Of a stretch of DNA of 64,000 nt, positions 34,407 to 43,180 are shown one piece after another. The stretch comes from Strigamia acuminata. Its lineage: Eukaryota; Arthropoda; Chilopoda; Geophilomorpha; Linotaeniidae. A program made the translations under genes and the position numbers. Where the stretch lies: assembly GCA_949358305.1 (NCBI GenBank), contig OX442324.1:1098501-1162500 (forward strand). Direction: 5' to 3'. Numbering within the stretch: the first letter of the stretch is position 1; every line of letters starts with the position of its first letter. The notes below the pieces were generated by a model. That model was given only the letters and a program-made list of their open reading frames with translations, made no database searches and was not told the origin of the DNA.

Positions 34407-36749
34407 ATGTGTTTTGTGCCGTCACTAAATTTATTAGTGAGTTTAGTGTGGTCGTGTGGTGCAAATTTTGCACAAACCGTGTTTTGTGCAGCAAGAAAGT
34501 CTTCAACAGACAATAGGGATGCTGGCAGCAAACGGACAATGAACGGCACACACATGGCTCAACTGGAGACGGAAACACAGGAACAAAGTGTCTCTAATGG
34601 ACAAACAGTGTACAACGCACTTAATGAACAATTGGAAAAGAAAATTAGTGTTCTTGGAAAAGAAAGAGAATATTTGGAATTGGATCCTGATTTAGATTTG
34701 GACAAAAATGTATTGTTACTAACCCATTTAGTTTGTAAGAGCGCATTAACAGAAGACATTGATGTTTTGGCAGGGGCCATTAGTGATCTAGTTTTGACAT
34801 TTTGTGTAATGCATACGCAAGTGAGAGAAGCGAATGGGGTTAGTAATGGTAAAGTGCGGGGCACTAACAACTTAAATCAGGGCAATGAAATGGTTGATTC
34901 GAATGGGATTTCGGATAACTTGAATGATTTGAGCATAATCTCAAGTAATGATGTGCAAAACATCAAATCTCAACACAGACACGGGAATTTAGAATTTTTG
35001 AACAAGGTTCAAATAAAAGCTAGCAATGGGAATAAAGAGTTGGATTGTGCAACCGCAGTTAAATATGGTAATCCCCTTAGTTCTGTTAAAAGAAGAAAAG
35101 AAACTAGGCCTAGATTGACTGAAATGGAACATTCGAACAGGGTTCGGAATGAGAAGAGAGAGGGGGACCCAACTAATATGAGAAAGGGTTTTGTTAAAAA
35201 TAGAAAATTGCATGGTGCAATCACAATCCATAGAAGTGATCTTTTGAAAGAGATTTCAGAGAAATCTAAAAGGGGTTTGAGAAACCAAAGGTCAAGAACA
35301 GGAATTAGACATGATGATCCCTTGAATTCTGGTACTAAAAATCAGAAAGAGAATTCTAAGCATCACAAGAGACAAAAGGAATTTAAGAAACAGGACAAGG
35401 TCCTGCCTTTTCAATTGTGGCATACCCGGATGGGGTATTTGAACAAAGAAAGCATTTATGCTATGAATGGATCACAAAGTGTGTTTGGTGTCCGACTAGA
35501 AGACACGGGGACCACCCCTATAACAGGGGACTTAGCAAATATAGATATTTGCCCGACACAAAGAGATAGGAAAGCTTTAGAAGCTATACATTTGAGTGTT
35601 TGGAGGGCCCCAAATGCAACTAGGGAGAAATACATCATTATAATAGATGATTGTTCTAAATACGCCTGGTTTAGACCATTAAAGAAAAACAGCATTTTAG
35701 TGGAATTTCAAAATTGGTTAGCTGAAATTAAATGCTTGAGAGGAACTGTGGATAGATTTTATTTGGGCCCTGGGATGGATTTTTCCACAGATGAATTAGC
35801 AACATGGGTAGAAGTAATGAAGAATTTCGGGATTACAATTGATAGTGTAGATTCTGATAACCCAATGGCTAATCCCATCTCTAAAAGGACAAATGAAAAT
35901 ATTACAGAAAAGGTGGAAACTTTAATTTTGGAAAATGGATTCCCCAATAGTTTGTGGTTGGAGATTGCCAACACAATGGTCTATTTACGAAATAGAGCCC
36001 CCAGGACCAGTTTAGGCTGGAAAACCCCATACAACATATTGTATGACAGATGTATCTCTGTGCGACACTTTAGGTGCATTGGGTCAAGAATCAGGGTTTT
36101 TCATGTTATAAATAAAGAAAGACATTCCTGGGTGGACGCTCTAGTGGGTTATTCAAATTCACGAAGGAAATATCGGGTCTGGGACCCGCAAGGAAACAGA
36201 GTTGTTCAAACTAACAACTTGAGTATACATGAGTGGAGTTATTGGCACGAGGGAAAAGTTAAACCCTCTCTGGAGATTTCCAACATTGAGAATTGCATTG
36301 AGAATTTGAAAGCTGAAATTCCATCGAAGGTTGGGGTGCCAATATCCCCTCATCAGGAAATCCCCTCAACATTAGACTTGTTGAAATTATGTAGAGAAGT
36401 TGACATTAATAACTGTGAAAGTATTGAAAAAGAGGGGGAACACTTAGAAACATTTTCCACAAGTGATGAAGAGTTTTATGAAAGCCTCACTTGTCTACAG
36501 GGATCTTCCTCCTTAGTGAACACAGTGGAAGATGAAATTTCCCCATCATTAAGCGAGGGGAGAATGATTGAGACAGAGGGGGAGGAAAAGAAACCGAAAG
36601 AATTGGAACGGGAACAGAATTTCAGTAAAGAGGAAATTAATTTGTCATCAGAAATTCCCCCAAGTCTAACAACTAGTTTGGTTGATTTGAATTATTGTGG
36701 GTTTGTAAGCACAGAGGGGGAATATAACAAGACAAAGAAAAAGACGTAA
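34407..36749 (+). CDS. Copia-5 ORF1: novel N-terminus fused to a catalytically dead copia integrase
   Basis: 780 open codons; initiation could be at the first ATG or at a later one near 34539 (MNGTHMAQ). Residues 1-330 do not resemble copia Gag: no zinc knuckle and no protease site. They include a possible helix (LEKKISVLGKEREYLEL) and a very basic part (KRRKETRPR, KHHKRQKEFKKQDK). From about 334 the copia pattern starts: FQLWHTRMGYLN (GAG-pre-integrase), then an integrase core aligned to copia-2. The Asp of HMDLWGP is Ser (IHLSVW, about 394), the Asp of KTDNGGEF is Gly (LGPGMDF, about 453), and the Glu of VAERANRT is Lys (ISKRTNE, about 491). The HHCC site is also broken. A normal C-terminal part follows (SVRHFRCIGSR, YRVWDPQGNRV). 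No RT. Retained openness despite the loss of all catalytic residues suggests a new role or recent parasitism. Confidence 0.8.
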   Translation: MCFVPSLNLLVSLVWSCGANFAQTVFCAARKSSTDNRDAGSKRTMNGTHMAQLETETQEQSVSNGQTVYNALNEQLEKKISVLGKEREYLELDPDLDLDKNVLLLTHLVCKSALTEDIDVLAGAISDLVLTFCVMHTQVREANGVSNGKVRGTNNLNQGNEMVDSNGISDNLNDLSIISSNDVQNIKSQHRHGNLEFLNKVQIKASNGNKELDCATAVKYGNPLSSVKRRKETRPRLTEMEHSNRVRNEKREGDPTNMRKGFVKNRKLHGAITIHRSDLLKEISEKSKRGLRNQRSRTGIRHDDPLNSGTKNQKENSKHHKRQKEFKKQDKVLPFQLWHTRMGYLNKESIYAMNGSQSVFGVRLEDTGTTPITGDLANIDICPTQRDRKALEAIHLSVWRAPNATREKYIIIIDDCSKYAWFRPLKKNSILVEFQNWLAEIKCLRGTVDRFYLGPGMDFSTDELATWVEVMKNFGITIDSVDSDNPMANPISKRTNENITEKVETLILENGFPNSLWLEIANTMVYLRNRAPRTSLGWKTPYNILYDRCISVRHFRCIGSRIRVFHVINKERHSWVDALVGYSNSRRKYRVWDPQGNRVVQTNNLSIHEWSYWHEGKVKPSLEISNIENCIENLKAEIPSKVGVPISPHQEIPSTLDLLKLCREVDINNCESIEKEGEHLETFSTSDEEFYESLTCLQGSSSLVNTVEDEISPSLSEGRMIETEGEEKKPKELEREQNFSKEEINLSSEIPPSLTTSLVDLNYCGFVSTEGEYNKTKKKT

Positions 36750-36842
36750 GAAATCTAAGAATGTTGTTTTATCAGCAGCAAAGGACGATGAATGTCGATT
36801 AATAGTTAATGAGCCGATATATTAGAGAGGTCGATCACTGAG

Positions 36843-37220
36843 ATGGAACAACATTTAAGTCTCACGGCTGGAAATGATATGGTTGAAGTTTGTTCTGGGA
36901 ATTGTTCAGACTCCTTAGGCCTTAGGCTTAAACAAAAATTGAACATGAATTGGTGGTGGAGGCAATCCATAACACATCAAACGGATAATGACACAGAACA
37001 GATCAGTGTTATCTATACTTCACCAAGCGATGATCGAATACAGAATATAAATGACGTGAAGGAGTGGTGTACTGCAGAGGGTTATGAATTTGATTCGAGC
37101 CTGTTTGACTTTTGTAACAGGGATCCAATACACCCGGCATATCCCGTTTCTAACAGGCGGTGGACTGAGTTCGAATATTCAGAATTCATTGGAGATAACT
37201 CGATGGACTTGAGACTGTAA
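36843..37220 (+). CDS. Copia-5 ORF2: leftover of the integrase-RT linker
   Basis: 125 codons starting MEQHLSLTAGND. ISVIYTSPSDDRIQNINDV and KEWCTAEGYEFDSSLFDFC align with VDVIYITPLGDRIRSRIDV and RWCKEENYQYDGGCFDF of copia-2, which lie just before RT there. The RT and RNase H that should follow have been deleted. It is separated from ORF1 by about 90 bases with stops, so it may be expressed by frameshifting or not at all. Short, so it may be just a remnant. Confidence 0.6.
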   Translation: MEQHLSLTAGNDMVEVCSGNCSDSLGLRLKQKLNMNWWWRQSITHQTDNDTEQISVIYTSPSDDRIQNINDVKEWCTAEGYEFDSSLFDFCNRDPIHPAYPVSNRRWTEFEYSEFIGDNSMDLRL

Positions 37221-37379
37221 ACATTGTTTGAGCTTTAATGGTGTTTTTATAATGTTTGGTGGGATTCACGGATTCAATGCATTTTCGAGATGCAGTTGGA
37301 ATAATGACAGTGTCGGGGTTATAGCATATTCAGGTTGTTCTCCTGACGGGCTTAGACCATGTGATGCTCAGAGGGGGTA

Positions 37380-37856
37380 TGTTGGAGTTTGGAGCAAGCA
37401 CATGGCGTCAGCCTGTTGATATCGCATGTTTCCGGTTAAATGCGACAGCGATGCATCGAGTTTGTTACCGTATCTTGTCCTGAGGTTGTGAGTCGCTTGT
37501 TCTGGATTTTATCCCGCGTGTTACGATATTCCAAGCGGCTCGTATAGCGCGGTATTCATTTGTTGTGTCGCCTGCTCGAAAGAGCTTATTGTTTAGTTTG
37601 TTTTGGCTGCTTATCGATTGATAAAGCAAGCATTTAGTTGCCTTTTATGTAAAGGACAAATCAATGTTGATTATCCATTGATTTGTTCTCATGTTTTATG
37701 TATATCACACTGGGAAAGAACAAATCCCAAGCTGTGATACTTGTCTTTATGATTTGGCAGAATAAAGATGTCTGCCACCACGGTTTTTAGGTTTGGCAAC
37801 TTTGCAAAGAATGTTTGGTCCTTTCTGTCTGCACTCACATCGATTTAGAGTCAACA
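37380..37856 (+). mobile_element. Copia-5 3' LTR
   Basis: Starts TGTTGGAG after a polypurine tract (CTCAGAGGGGGTA, 37367-37379). Ends GAGTCAACA. Length 477 bp against 465 for copia-2, with matching landmarks: AAGGACAAATCA stem-loop (37656-37686) and AATAAAGATG (about 37761). The end is fixed by length and TG...CA; TTTTTGGTGTCAGG next to it looks like a copia primer binding site but may be chance. Confidence 0.75.
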
Positions 37857-37999
37857 TTTTTGGTGTCAGGTTCCACGTCCGTGTCGCTACTACTGCTACT
37901 CGAGTCAGGTTCCTGCACAGGTGGAGATTGTTCTGGTCCCGGCTGTACTGCAGCTAACTCAATTAGAAATTGTTTTTGATACCTCGCAAAACGCTTGTG
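37835..37999 (-). other. Possible last coding exon, acidic Ser-rich tail
   Basis: On the minus strand an acceptor (GGTGGTTAG at 38000-38008) is followed by 54 open codons to TGA: HKRFARYQKQFLIELAAVQ, then PEQSPPVQEPDSSSSSDTD and a short tail. The composition (helix, Pro/Glu, Ser/Asp) looks coding. It overlaps the end of the copia-5 LTR, which would have supplied the last codons. No family recognised. Host gene or DNA transposon are both possible. Confidence 0.3.
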
Positions 38000-38281
38000 C
38001 TAACCACCATCGTTGCGCTCTTCCACGTGTAGCTTGAATGACAAATACTTTTAAATATTCGTCCACCGGGGCCCCCTTATAAAAATGTCCTTGCAGGCAA
38101 CTGCAGGCCATGCAGGATTTACTAGGCAGAAAATCCTGAAGGATTCCCTGCAAGACCGTGGTGCGATCCCATGCAGGATCATCCTGCAGAATTGATCATG
38201 CAGGATCATCCTGCAGAAGTGATCATGCAGGATGTCCTGCAAAGAATTGCAGAAAGTTCTTGCAAACGATCGTTCAGGATT
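38000..38281. repeat. Palindromic TGCAGGATCATCCTGCA repeats
   Basis: From about 38100, several copies of TGCAGGAT.ATCCTGCA (a palindrome with one central base) about 31 bases apart, joined by GAATTGATCA/GAAGTGATCA. No gene. Confidence 0.75.
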
Positions 38282-38285
38282 TTTT

Positions 38286-38316
<31 letters not shown>

Positions 38317-38509
38317 TAAATAAACAAATTTATGAATTTTTTGAAAATTTTTTTATTTTTATTCCATATATGTACAGTACTTGGTTTAACCTATACGAAA
38401 TGACGAAATGACAATCGATGAACTGCCCGTCGCCGTCGATGTTGGAAGGCGTTTCCCATACGATGTTACTCTCGGTCAGAAACCCTTCCCAGGTAGCATT
38501 ATATATTGG
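38282..38509. repeat. (AAT)n microsatellite and flank
   Basis: About ten AAT units at 38286-38325. The following words (AATAAACAAATTTATGAATTTTTT ... TTTATTTTTATTC) recur at 39258-39303 on the other side of the minisatellite, so it lies between direct repeats about 938 bp apart. Confidence 0.7.
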
Positions 38510-39225
38510 CTCAACATTGGCCCAATATTGGCTAAAATATTGGGCCAATATTGGCTAAAATATTGGGCCAATATTGGGACACAATATTGGGCCAATGTCG
38601 GGATATAAGAAAACGCCAGATTGGCCCAATATTGTTTCCCAATATTGGGCCAATACTCATAACCAATATTGGGCCAATATTTTGAACCAATATTGGGCCA
38701 ATCTGGCGTTTTCTTACATCCCGACATTGGCCCAATATTGTGGCCCAACATTGGGCCAATATTTTGAACCAATATTGGGCCAATCTGGCGTTTTCTTACA
38801 TCCCGACATTGGCCCAATATTGTGTGCCAACATTGGGCCAATACTCGTAACCAATATTGGGCCAATATTTTGAACCAATATTGGGCCAATCTGGCGTTTT
38901 CTTACATCCCGACATTGGCCCAATATTGTGGCCCAACATTGGGCCAATATTTTGAACCAATATTGGGCCAATCTGGCGTTTTCTTACATCCCGACATTGG
39001 CCCAATATTGTGTGCCAACATTGGGCCAATACTCGTAACCAATATTGGGCCAACACTTGTAACCAATATTGGGCCAATATTTTGAACCAATATTGGGCCA
39101 ATATTTTGAACCAATATTGGGCCAATCTAGCGTTTTCTTTCATTTTGACATTGAGCCAATATTGTATCCCAATATTGGCCCAATACTTTAGCCAATATTG
39201 GGCCAATATTTGGAACCTCTGCAGA
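38510..39225. repeat. CCAATATTGG minisatellite with 188-bp higher-order period
   Basis: Alternating words TTGGGCCAATATTTTGAACCAA, CTGGCGTTTTCTTACATCCCG and GACATTGGCCCAATATTGTG. CTGGCG starts at 38703, 38784, 38891 and 38973, giving 81/107 alternation and a 188-189-bp unit; one unit at about 38597 is inverted. By eye about 16 exact CCAATATTGG palindromes occur. Open frames on both strands of 60-137 codons (rich in GQYW/NIGPIL words) are repeat artefacts. Confidence 0.92.
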
Positions 39226-39601
39226 ATTCTACCTGATAAATATTTTAAAAAAAATTAAATAAACAAATACATGAATTTTTGGTTAAACATTTTATTTTTA
39301 TTCAAATTTGGACATATTCATTCTCCTTTACTTGCTGCTAATCAACCGGATACATATACAAAATATTTCAAATTAATTATATTTTCTCTTTTAAATTTTA
39401 AAAAACAATAAACTCACATGTTTTGACATAACAATGCCAGGAAAACATTATTTTTAATTAAAACTTAATTAAGTAATGTTGTATCACTTGTCAAAAAATA
39501 TGCGTCGAATTCCCTTCTACTTTAACCAGTGTCTCTTCATTCGCCTAATTAAAACAGATAACCGCACAACATTTAAGTGGAAAAATAAAAAATAAATACA
39601 C
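39226..39601. other. AT-rich stretch
   Basis: No gene or RNA recognised. It begins with the direct repeat noted beside the minisatellite. Confidence 0.4.
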
Positions 39602-39858
39602 CTTCCATATGTGCCGGCGGTTGAGTTTTCTTTGCCGTCTTAAGCTGTTGAGCAAAATCGCCTACATCCAGTGTTTCCCACGTGTAAAATATCCGACTAG
39701 GTTCGCAAATGTATGTTTAGACCACGCACTTCTTCATCTGCAAATTAGTGTTTGGTTAGTCAGTATTTGGAAAATGTAAAGTCAAACTAACTTGTTTAAT
39801 TGTTGAGTGGTGGTGTGTTCGCGGGATCGCTCTTTATCGCGAATGACCTTGTCCTTGT
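39602..39858 (-). other. Two possible minus-strand exons
   Basis: Exon a at 39792-39858: acceptor TTTAACAG, codons reading DKDKVIRDKERSREHTTTQ, donor GTTAGT. Exon b at 39602-39696: acceptor AACCTAG, codons reading RIFYTWETLDVGDFAQQL and KTAKKTQPPAHMEG, donor GTGTAT (weak). Joining them keeps one frame. An alternative acceptor (TTTGCAG near 39740) would give a stop. No domain recognised. It may belong with the exon at 37835-37999. Confidence 0.3.
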
Positions 39859-40281
39859 CTGTTAAATTTGAATTGGTATTAATTTTTAGCTTTAGTTTTA
39901 TGTCGGAATAAAAGATCGTAATAAGTGAAATTTATTTACTTTATATTCGAATTACGTTAGTCGTGAAGTCGGGTCGTTTATTTCTTATCATTTTCCGATT
40001 TGCGTGTATCGATCGCTGATCGGTCTACCTTTAAAAATCAAAATACCTACCTTCTACATATATGGCTTACATGGTTGATGGTTTAATTCCAGCAACAAGA
40101 TGTTTGATTAAAACCATTAAAACCATTAACCTGGACCACGGTAACCTGGACCTAACCACGCGGTCATCTACAGCACACAAACCGGAAGCTGGCTGCAGAT
40201 CTCGTTCTGAACGAGATCTTCAGCCAGCATCCATTGAATCCATTTCCAGAAAAATGTTTCAACTCGTTTAAACAAGTTCGC
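39859..40281. other. Spacer
   Basis: No supported gene. 40195-40225 has a palindrome (AGATCTCGTTCTGAACGAGATCT). A 69-codon plus-strand frame at 40062 has no support. Confidence 0.35.
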
Positions 40282-41242
40282 AACTCGAAATAACGAGTTG
40301 TGCAACTAGGCTTAGCAACCGATTTATTTAAGAACGGAAAAACGGCCAAACACCAGCTGCATTTGTGCAATCGAATGCGGCCGGTGTTTGGCTAACTACT
40401 GGTGCTTGGTTTCGACGAGAAACTAAGCACTTTTTTAAGTGAAATCGAGAAAAGTTGGAATGTTTTTACAAATAAAATCGAGTAAAGTTGAAATTTTTTT
40501 ACAAATAAAATCGAGTAAAGTTGAAATTTTTTTACAAATTGTGTTTTTACAAATTGTGTTTGGATTTTTTGTATCGAAAATTGTTCCTTTTTTTTGAATT
40601 TGTGGGTCAATTTGATCGCATTCGATAAAATTACTCTCAGAATAGCTCGAATTTTGCATAATAACGTGATTTTTTGTTGAAGGTAACCAAAATAACCAGC
40701 AATTTTTGAGCAAAAATTCAAATCAATCAATCAATAAATAAATAAATAAAGAATAATTAAATTTGCTACGGGTAGTCGGCCGAAAACCGGCCGCACTCAA
40801 TCGTACAAATGCGACCAAAATTACAATCTCTCAAATTAATAAAATCCCCCTCAAAATTCCTTAAAATCCTTCATCATATGAACGCACATCTTATCAATTT
40901 TATTTATTGATTCCTCCAAGGCCGTTTCTACCTATGAGGCGAAGAGGCGGCCGCCAGGTGGCCATGCCGTGGTAAGTAACTTTACCAAGGCATGGCCACC
41001 TGGCGGCTGCCTCTTCGCCTCATAGGCAGAAACGGCCCTGGATTCCTCCCACATACGAAAAACAACTATTAATTCCCCAAATTCGGCCAAAAAGTGCTTG
41101 GTTTGTCGTCGAAACCAAACACCGGTAGTCGGCCAAACACCGGCCGCATTCGATCGCACAAATGCAGCCGGTGTTTGACCGATTCCCCGTTCTTAAATAA
41201 ATCGGTTACTCAGCCTCGTTGCACAACTCGTTATTTCGAGTT
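40282..41242. mobile_element. About 960-bp element with 155-bp terminal inverted repeats
   Basis: 40282-40436 and 41088-41242 are reverse complements (AACTCGAAATAACGAGTT, ATTTATTTAAGAACGG, AATGCGGCCGGTGTTTGG, AGTGCTTGGTTTCGACGA), with several small indels. The middle is AT-rich, with a related inner fragment at about 40765-40810. No transposase and no clear target duplication, so the class is unknown. It hosts a smaller hAT MITE. Confidence 0.8.
40917..41040. mobile_element. 124-bp hAT-like hairpin MITE
   Basis: Nearly all stem: CAAGGCCGTTTCTACCTATG at the left against CATAGGCAGAAACGGCCCTG at the right, arms about 52 bases with a handful of mismatches, loop near GTAAGTAACTTTAC. The 8-bp direct repeat GATTCCTC flanks it (40909-40916 and 41041-41048). 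CA...TG ends and an 8-bp duplication fit hAT. Confidence 0.9.
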
Positions 41243-41260
41243 ACCATCTCGTTATTTCAG

Positions 41261-41658
41261 TTACCAGCAGAATGGAACCGAATAAAATTGAATCAACTTT
41301 CATCCTGTTCACCGGCCGCGGTCATGTGTTTGGTTCAATACTAATCTCGAGCCCCCGAAACAATCTTGCAACCGCCGAAATGAAGGCGAGCGACAAAACA
41401 AAATTGAAAAGGACGAGCATGCCGACTTCGAGTTATTTAGATCCGCAGGCGACACGTCCGCATCTTACATACGGTATTCAGTGGCCAGATCGAAAAGAAA
41501 ATCAACAATTCCGACAAGACGAATTTGCTGAAATTTCCAATAATAACCAAACGCACGATCAGTTTTCATCTCAGTCTTGTTCCGTGTTCTCGCTTCAGAT
41601 TGAAGAAAATCACATGAACGAGCACCTCGACTTGTGTTTACTTCAAAATTTAAACTAA
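41261..41658 (+). CDS. Possible exon with SHP-box and UBZ4-like zinc finger (Spartan-like C-terminus)
   Basis: Acceptor GTTATTTCAG ends at 41260. The frame then gives a Met at 41272. Residues 13-21 (counted from it) are FTGRGHVFG, which fits the SHP box F-x-G-x-G-x-x-h-G that binds p97/VCP. Residues 103-123, CSVFSLQ...NEHLDLCL, fit the UBZ4 ubiquitin-binding finger (C-x2-C...H-x3-C), but the second Cys is Phe. SHP then UBZ4 in this order is the C-terminal layout of SPRTN/Spartan, a DNA-protein-crosslink protease. The SprT protease domain is not seen in the window, so this is at best partial, perhaps a decayed copy. The frame ends with TAA at 41656. Confidence 0.4.
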
Positions 41659-41700
41659 GTATCGTTTTATGTTGGTGTATTCTAACGGTGACACGCTGAT

Positions 41701-41870
41701 TCCGGCGAAAAGACGACGAACCACAAGAGCCATCTAAATGCGGTTCGAGTGATTCAGACGAAGTCGAAAAAGAGCACGACGACTCCAACAAATTTACGTC
41801 GGCCAAATCAACATTGTTCGAGATCTACAACTGTTCTTTTTCACTTTCTCCCGCATCTAAGTCCACGTAG
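41701..41870 (+). CDS. Possible last exon, acidic tail
   Basis: Open plus-strand frame reading KDDEPQEPSKCGSSDSDEVE and EKEHDDSNKFTSAKSTLFEI, stopping at TAG 41868. AG acceptors at 41712-41713 are possible. AATAAA follows the stop by five bases. The composition resembles a real acidic protein tail. Probably belongs with the frame at 41261-41658, but the junction cannot be settled by eye. Confidence 0.35.
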
Positions 41871-41875
41871 ACTAT

Positions 41876-41881
41876 AATAAA
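41876..41881 (+). promoter_or_regulatory. Poly(A) signal AATAAA
   Basis: Canonical signal five bases after the stop codon of the acidic frame at 41701-41870. This supports a 3' gene end here. Confidence 0.4.
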
Positions 41882-42315
41882 CATCATTATTTTGAGCGGA
41901 ATTTCGTGTTAGAACTGGGGCTTTGGGTGTCGAATTTGAGAGAATGATTTATACGGAAATTGTGCTCAGTTTCGTAATGAATACGCTAGCTGTGGAATTT
42001 TTTGTTTGATGATATTTTCATGTTGAAGCTATAAGTTCGTCCTATTTAATTATAATGTTTTGGCCATCCAAATGGCCATGACAATATTTGAAAAAATAAC
42101 AATTGTTTTAACCTTTATTCAAATGCAACAAATTTAAAACTATATATACTGTATATATAGTCGATAAGGTTGGGTCGGCATGCCGATCCAACCGCATCGA
42201 CTTCGGCATTACTTCGTTTTCCAGTATTTCTTCTCTGCATTATTGTGTGGAATATTTTGCCGCAAAAATAAGGATCGAAAATTAAATAAAATCAGAGAAA
42301 CGATGAATTTGGGGC
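41882..42315. other. Spacer with a palindrome
   Basis: No gene. At about 42138-42200 TATATATACTGTATATATA is followed by GGTTGGGTCGGCATGCCGATCCAACC, a 26-base palindrome with one mismatch pair. Confidence 0.5.
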
Positions 42316-42771
42316 CGATAAATTTTGACGAAGTTTGGGTTTTGTTGTTGCGGGATTGAGTGCATCGGTGGCGGCATAGGACACGATCACCATCGTTGCC
42401 CGTCGCGTCGGGAGCTAGAGAATATGTCCGTCGTGTTTATTAAATTTTTATTGGAAGATTGTGCTGCAAAAATCAGGATCTGAAATTAAATGAAATCAGA
42501 ATAACGATAAATTTGGGGCCGCAACAACAAAACCCAAATTTCGTCAAAATTAATCGGCCCGAAATTCATCGTTATTCTGATTTCATTTAATTTCAGATCC
42601 TGATTTTTGCAGCACAATCTTCCAATAAAAATTTAATAAACACGACGCTGTGGACAGATTCTCTAGCTCCCGACGCGACGGGCAATGGTGGTAATCGTGT
42701 CGTGTCCTATGCCGCCATCGATGCACCCAATCCCGCAACAACAAAACCCAAACATCGTCAAAATTTATCTG
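42316..42771. repeat. 456-bp inverted repeat
   Basis: Arms about 42316-42525 and 42540-42771 are reverse complements (GATAAATTTTGACGAAGTTTGG, GTTGTTGCGGGATTG, CGTCGCGTCGGGAGCTAGAGAAT, ATCAGGATCTGAAATTAAATG). A piece of the arm motif (AATTTGGGGCCG) also occurs just outside the left arm at 42307 and again at the centre. No coding potential. It may be a foldback MITE; no target duplication was found. Confidence 0.85.
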
Positions 42772-43180
42772 TCTGTGACGGTGACGACCACAACTCCTAT
42801 CGCATGATAGTACCGGGTATAAGTCGCGCAAATAGTGAATAGAATACGAGATAATAAAGACAACAGAGTTTCTCAAAACATGACATTTATTGTCGTTAAA
42901 CAATATAAACAATCCTAAAAGTTATACATAAACTAATGCCGACATTTGGCAAGTTAAAAGCAAGTTAAACTATACAATAAAATGGCCGAATGGCCCTAAA
43001 ATAATAACATTACGGTTATTGGTGATCCGGGGTTCGGGAACGGCAAAACGCCCGCTCGACCGAGTCAAAGATGTCATCTATGCGTAGCCGGGCTGGCTGT
43101 GTCCTCGCGGCTTCCGTCGGCGCTCCGTAATCGTGAGACTGGTTCCTTCGCGTTCCTTCGCGTTCCTGGTTCGTATCTGG
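42772..43180. other. Spacer before gypsy-2 LTR
   Basis: No gene recognised. Mixed AT-rich then GC-rich sequence, with a short direct repeat (CGTTCCTTCG) next to the LTR. Confidence 0.4.

Noticed and set aside
37857-37870. TTTTTGGTGTCAGG as a primer binding site of a second tandem copia-5
   Set aside because: Possible, but no internal element sequence follows it; the LTR already has a PPT upstream, so it is taken as the 3' LTR and the match as chance or a relic.
38476-39258. Overlapping frames with NIGPILVQ / QYWANIGP words
   Set aside because: Low-complexity products of the CCAATATTGG minisatellite on both strands.
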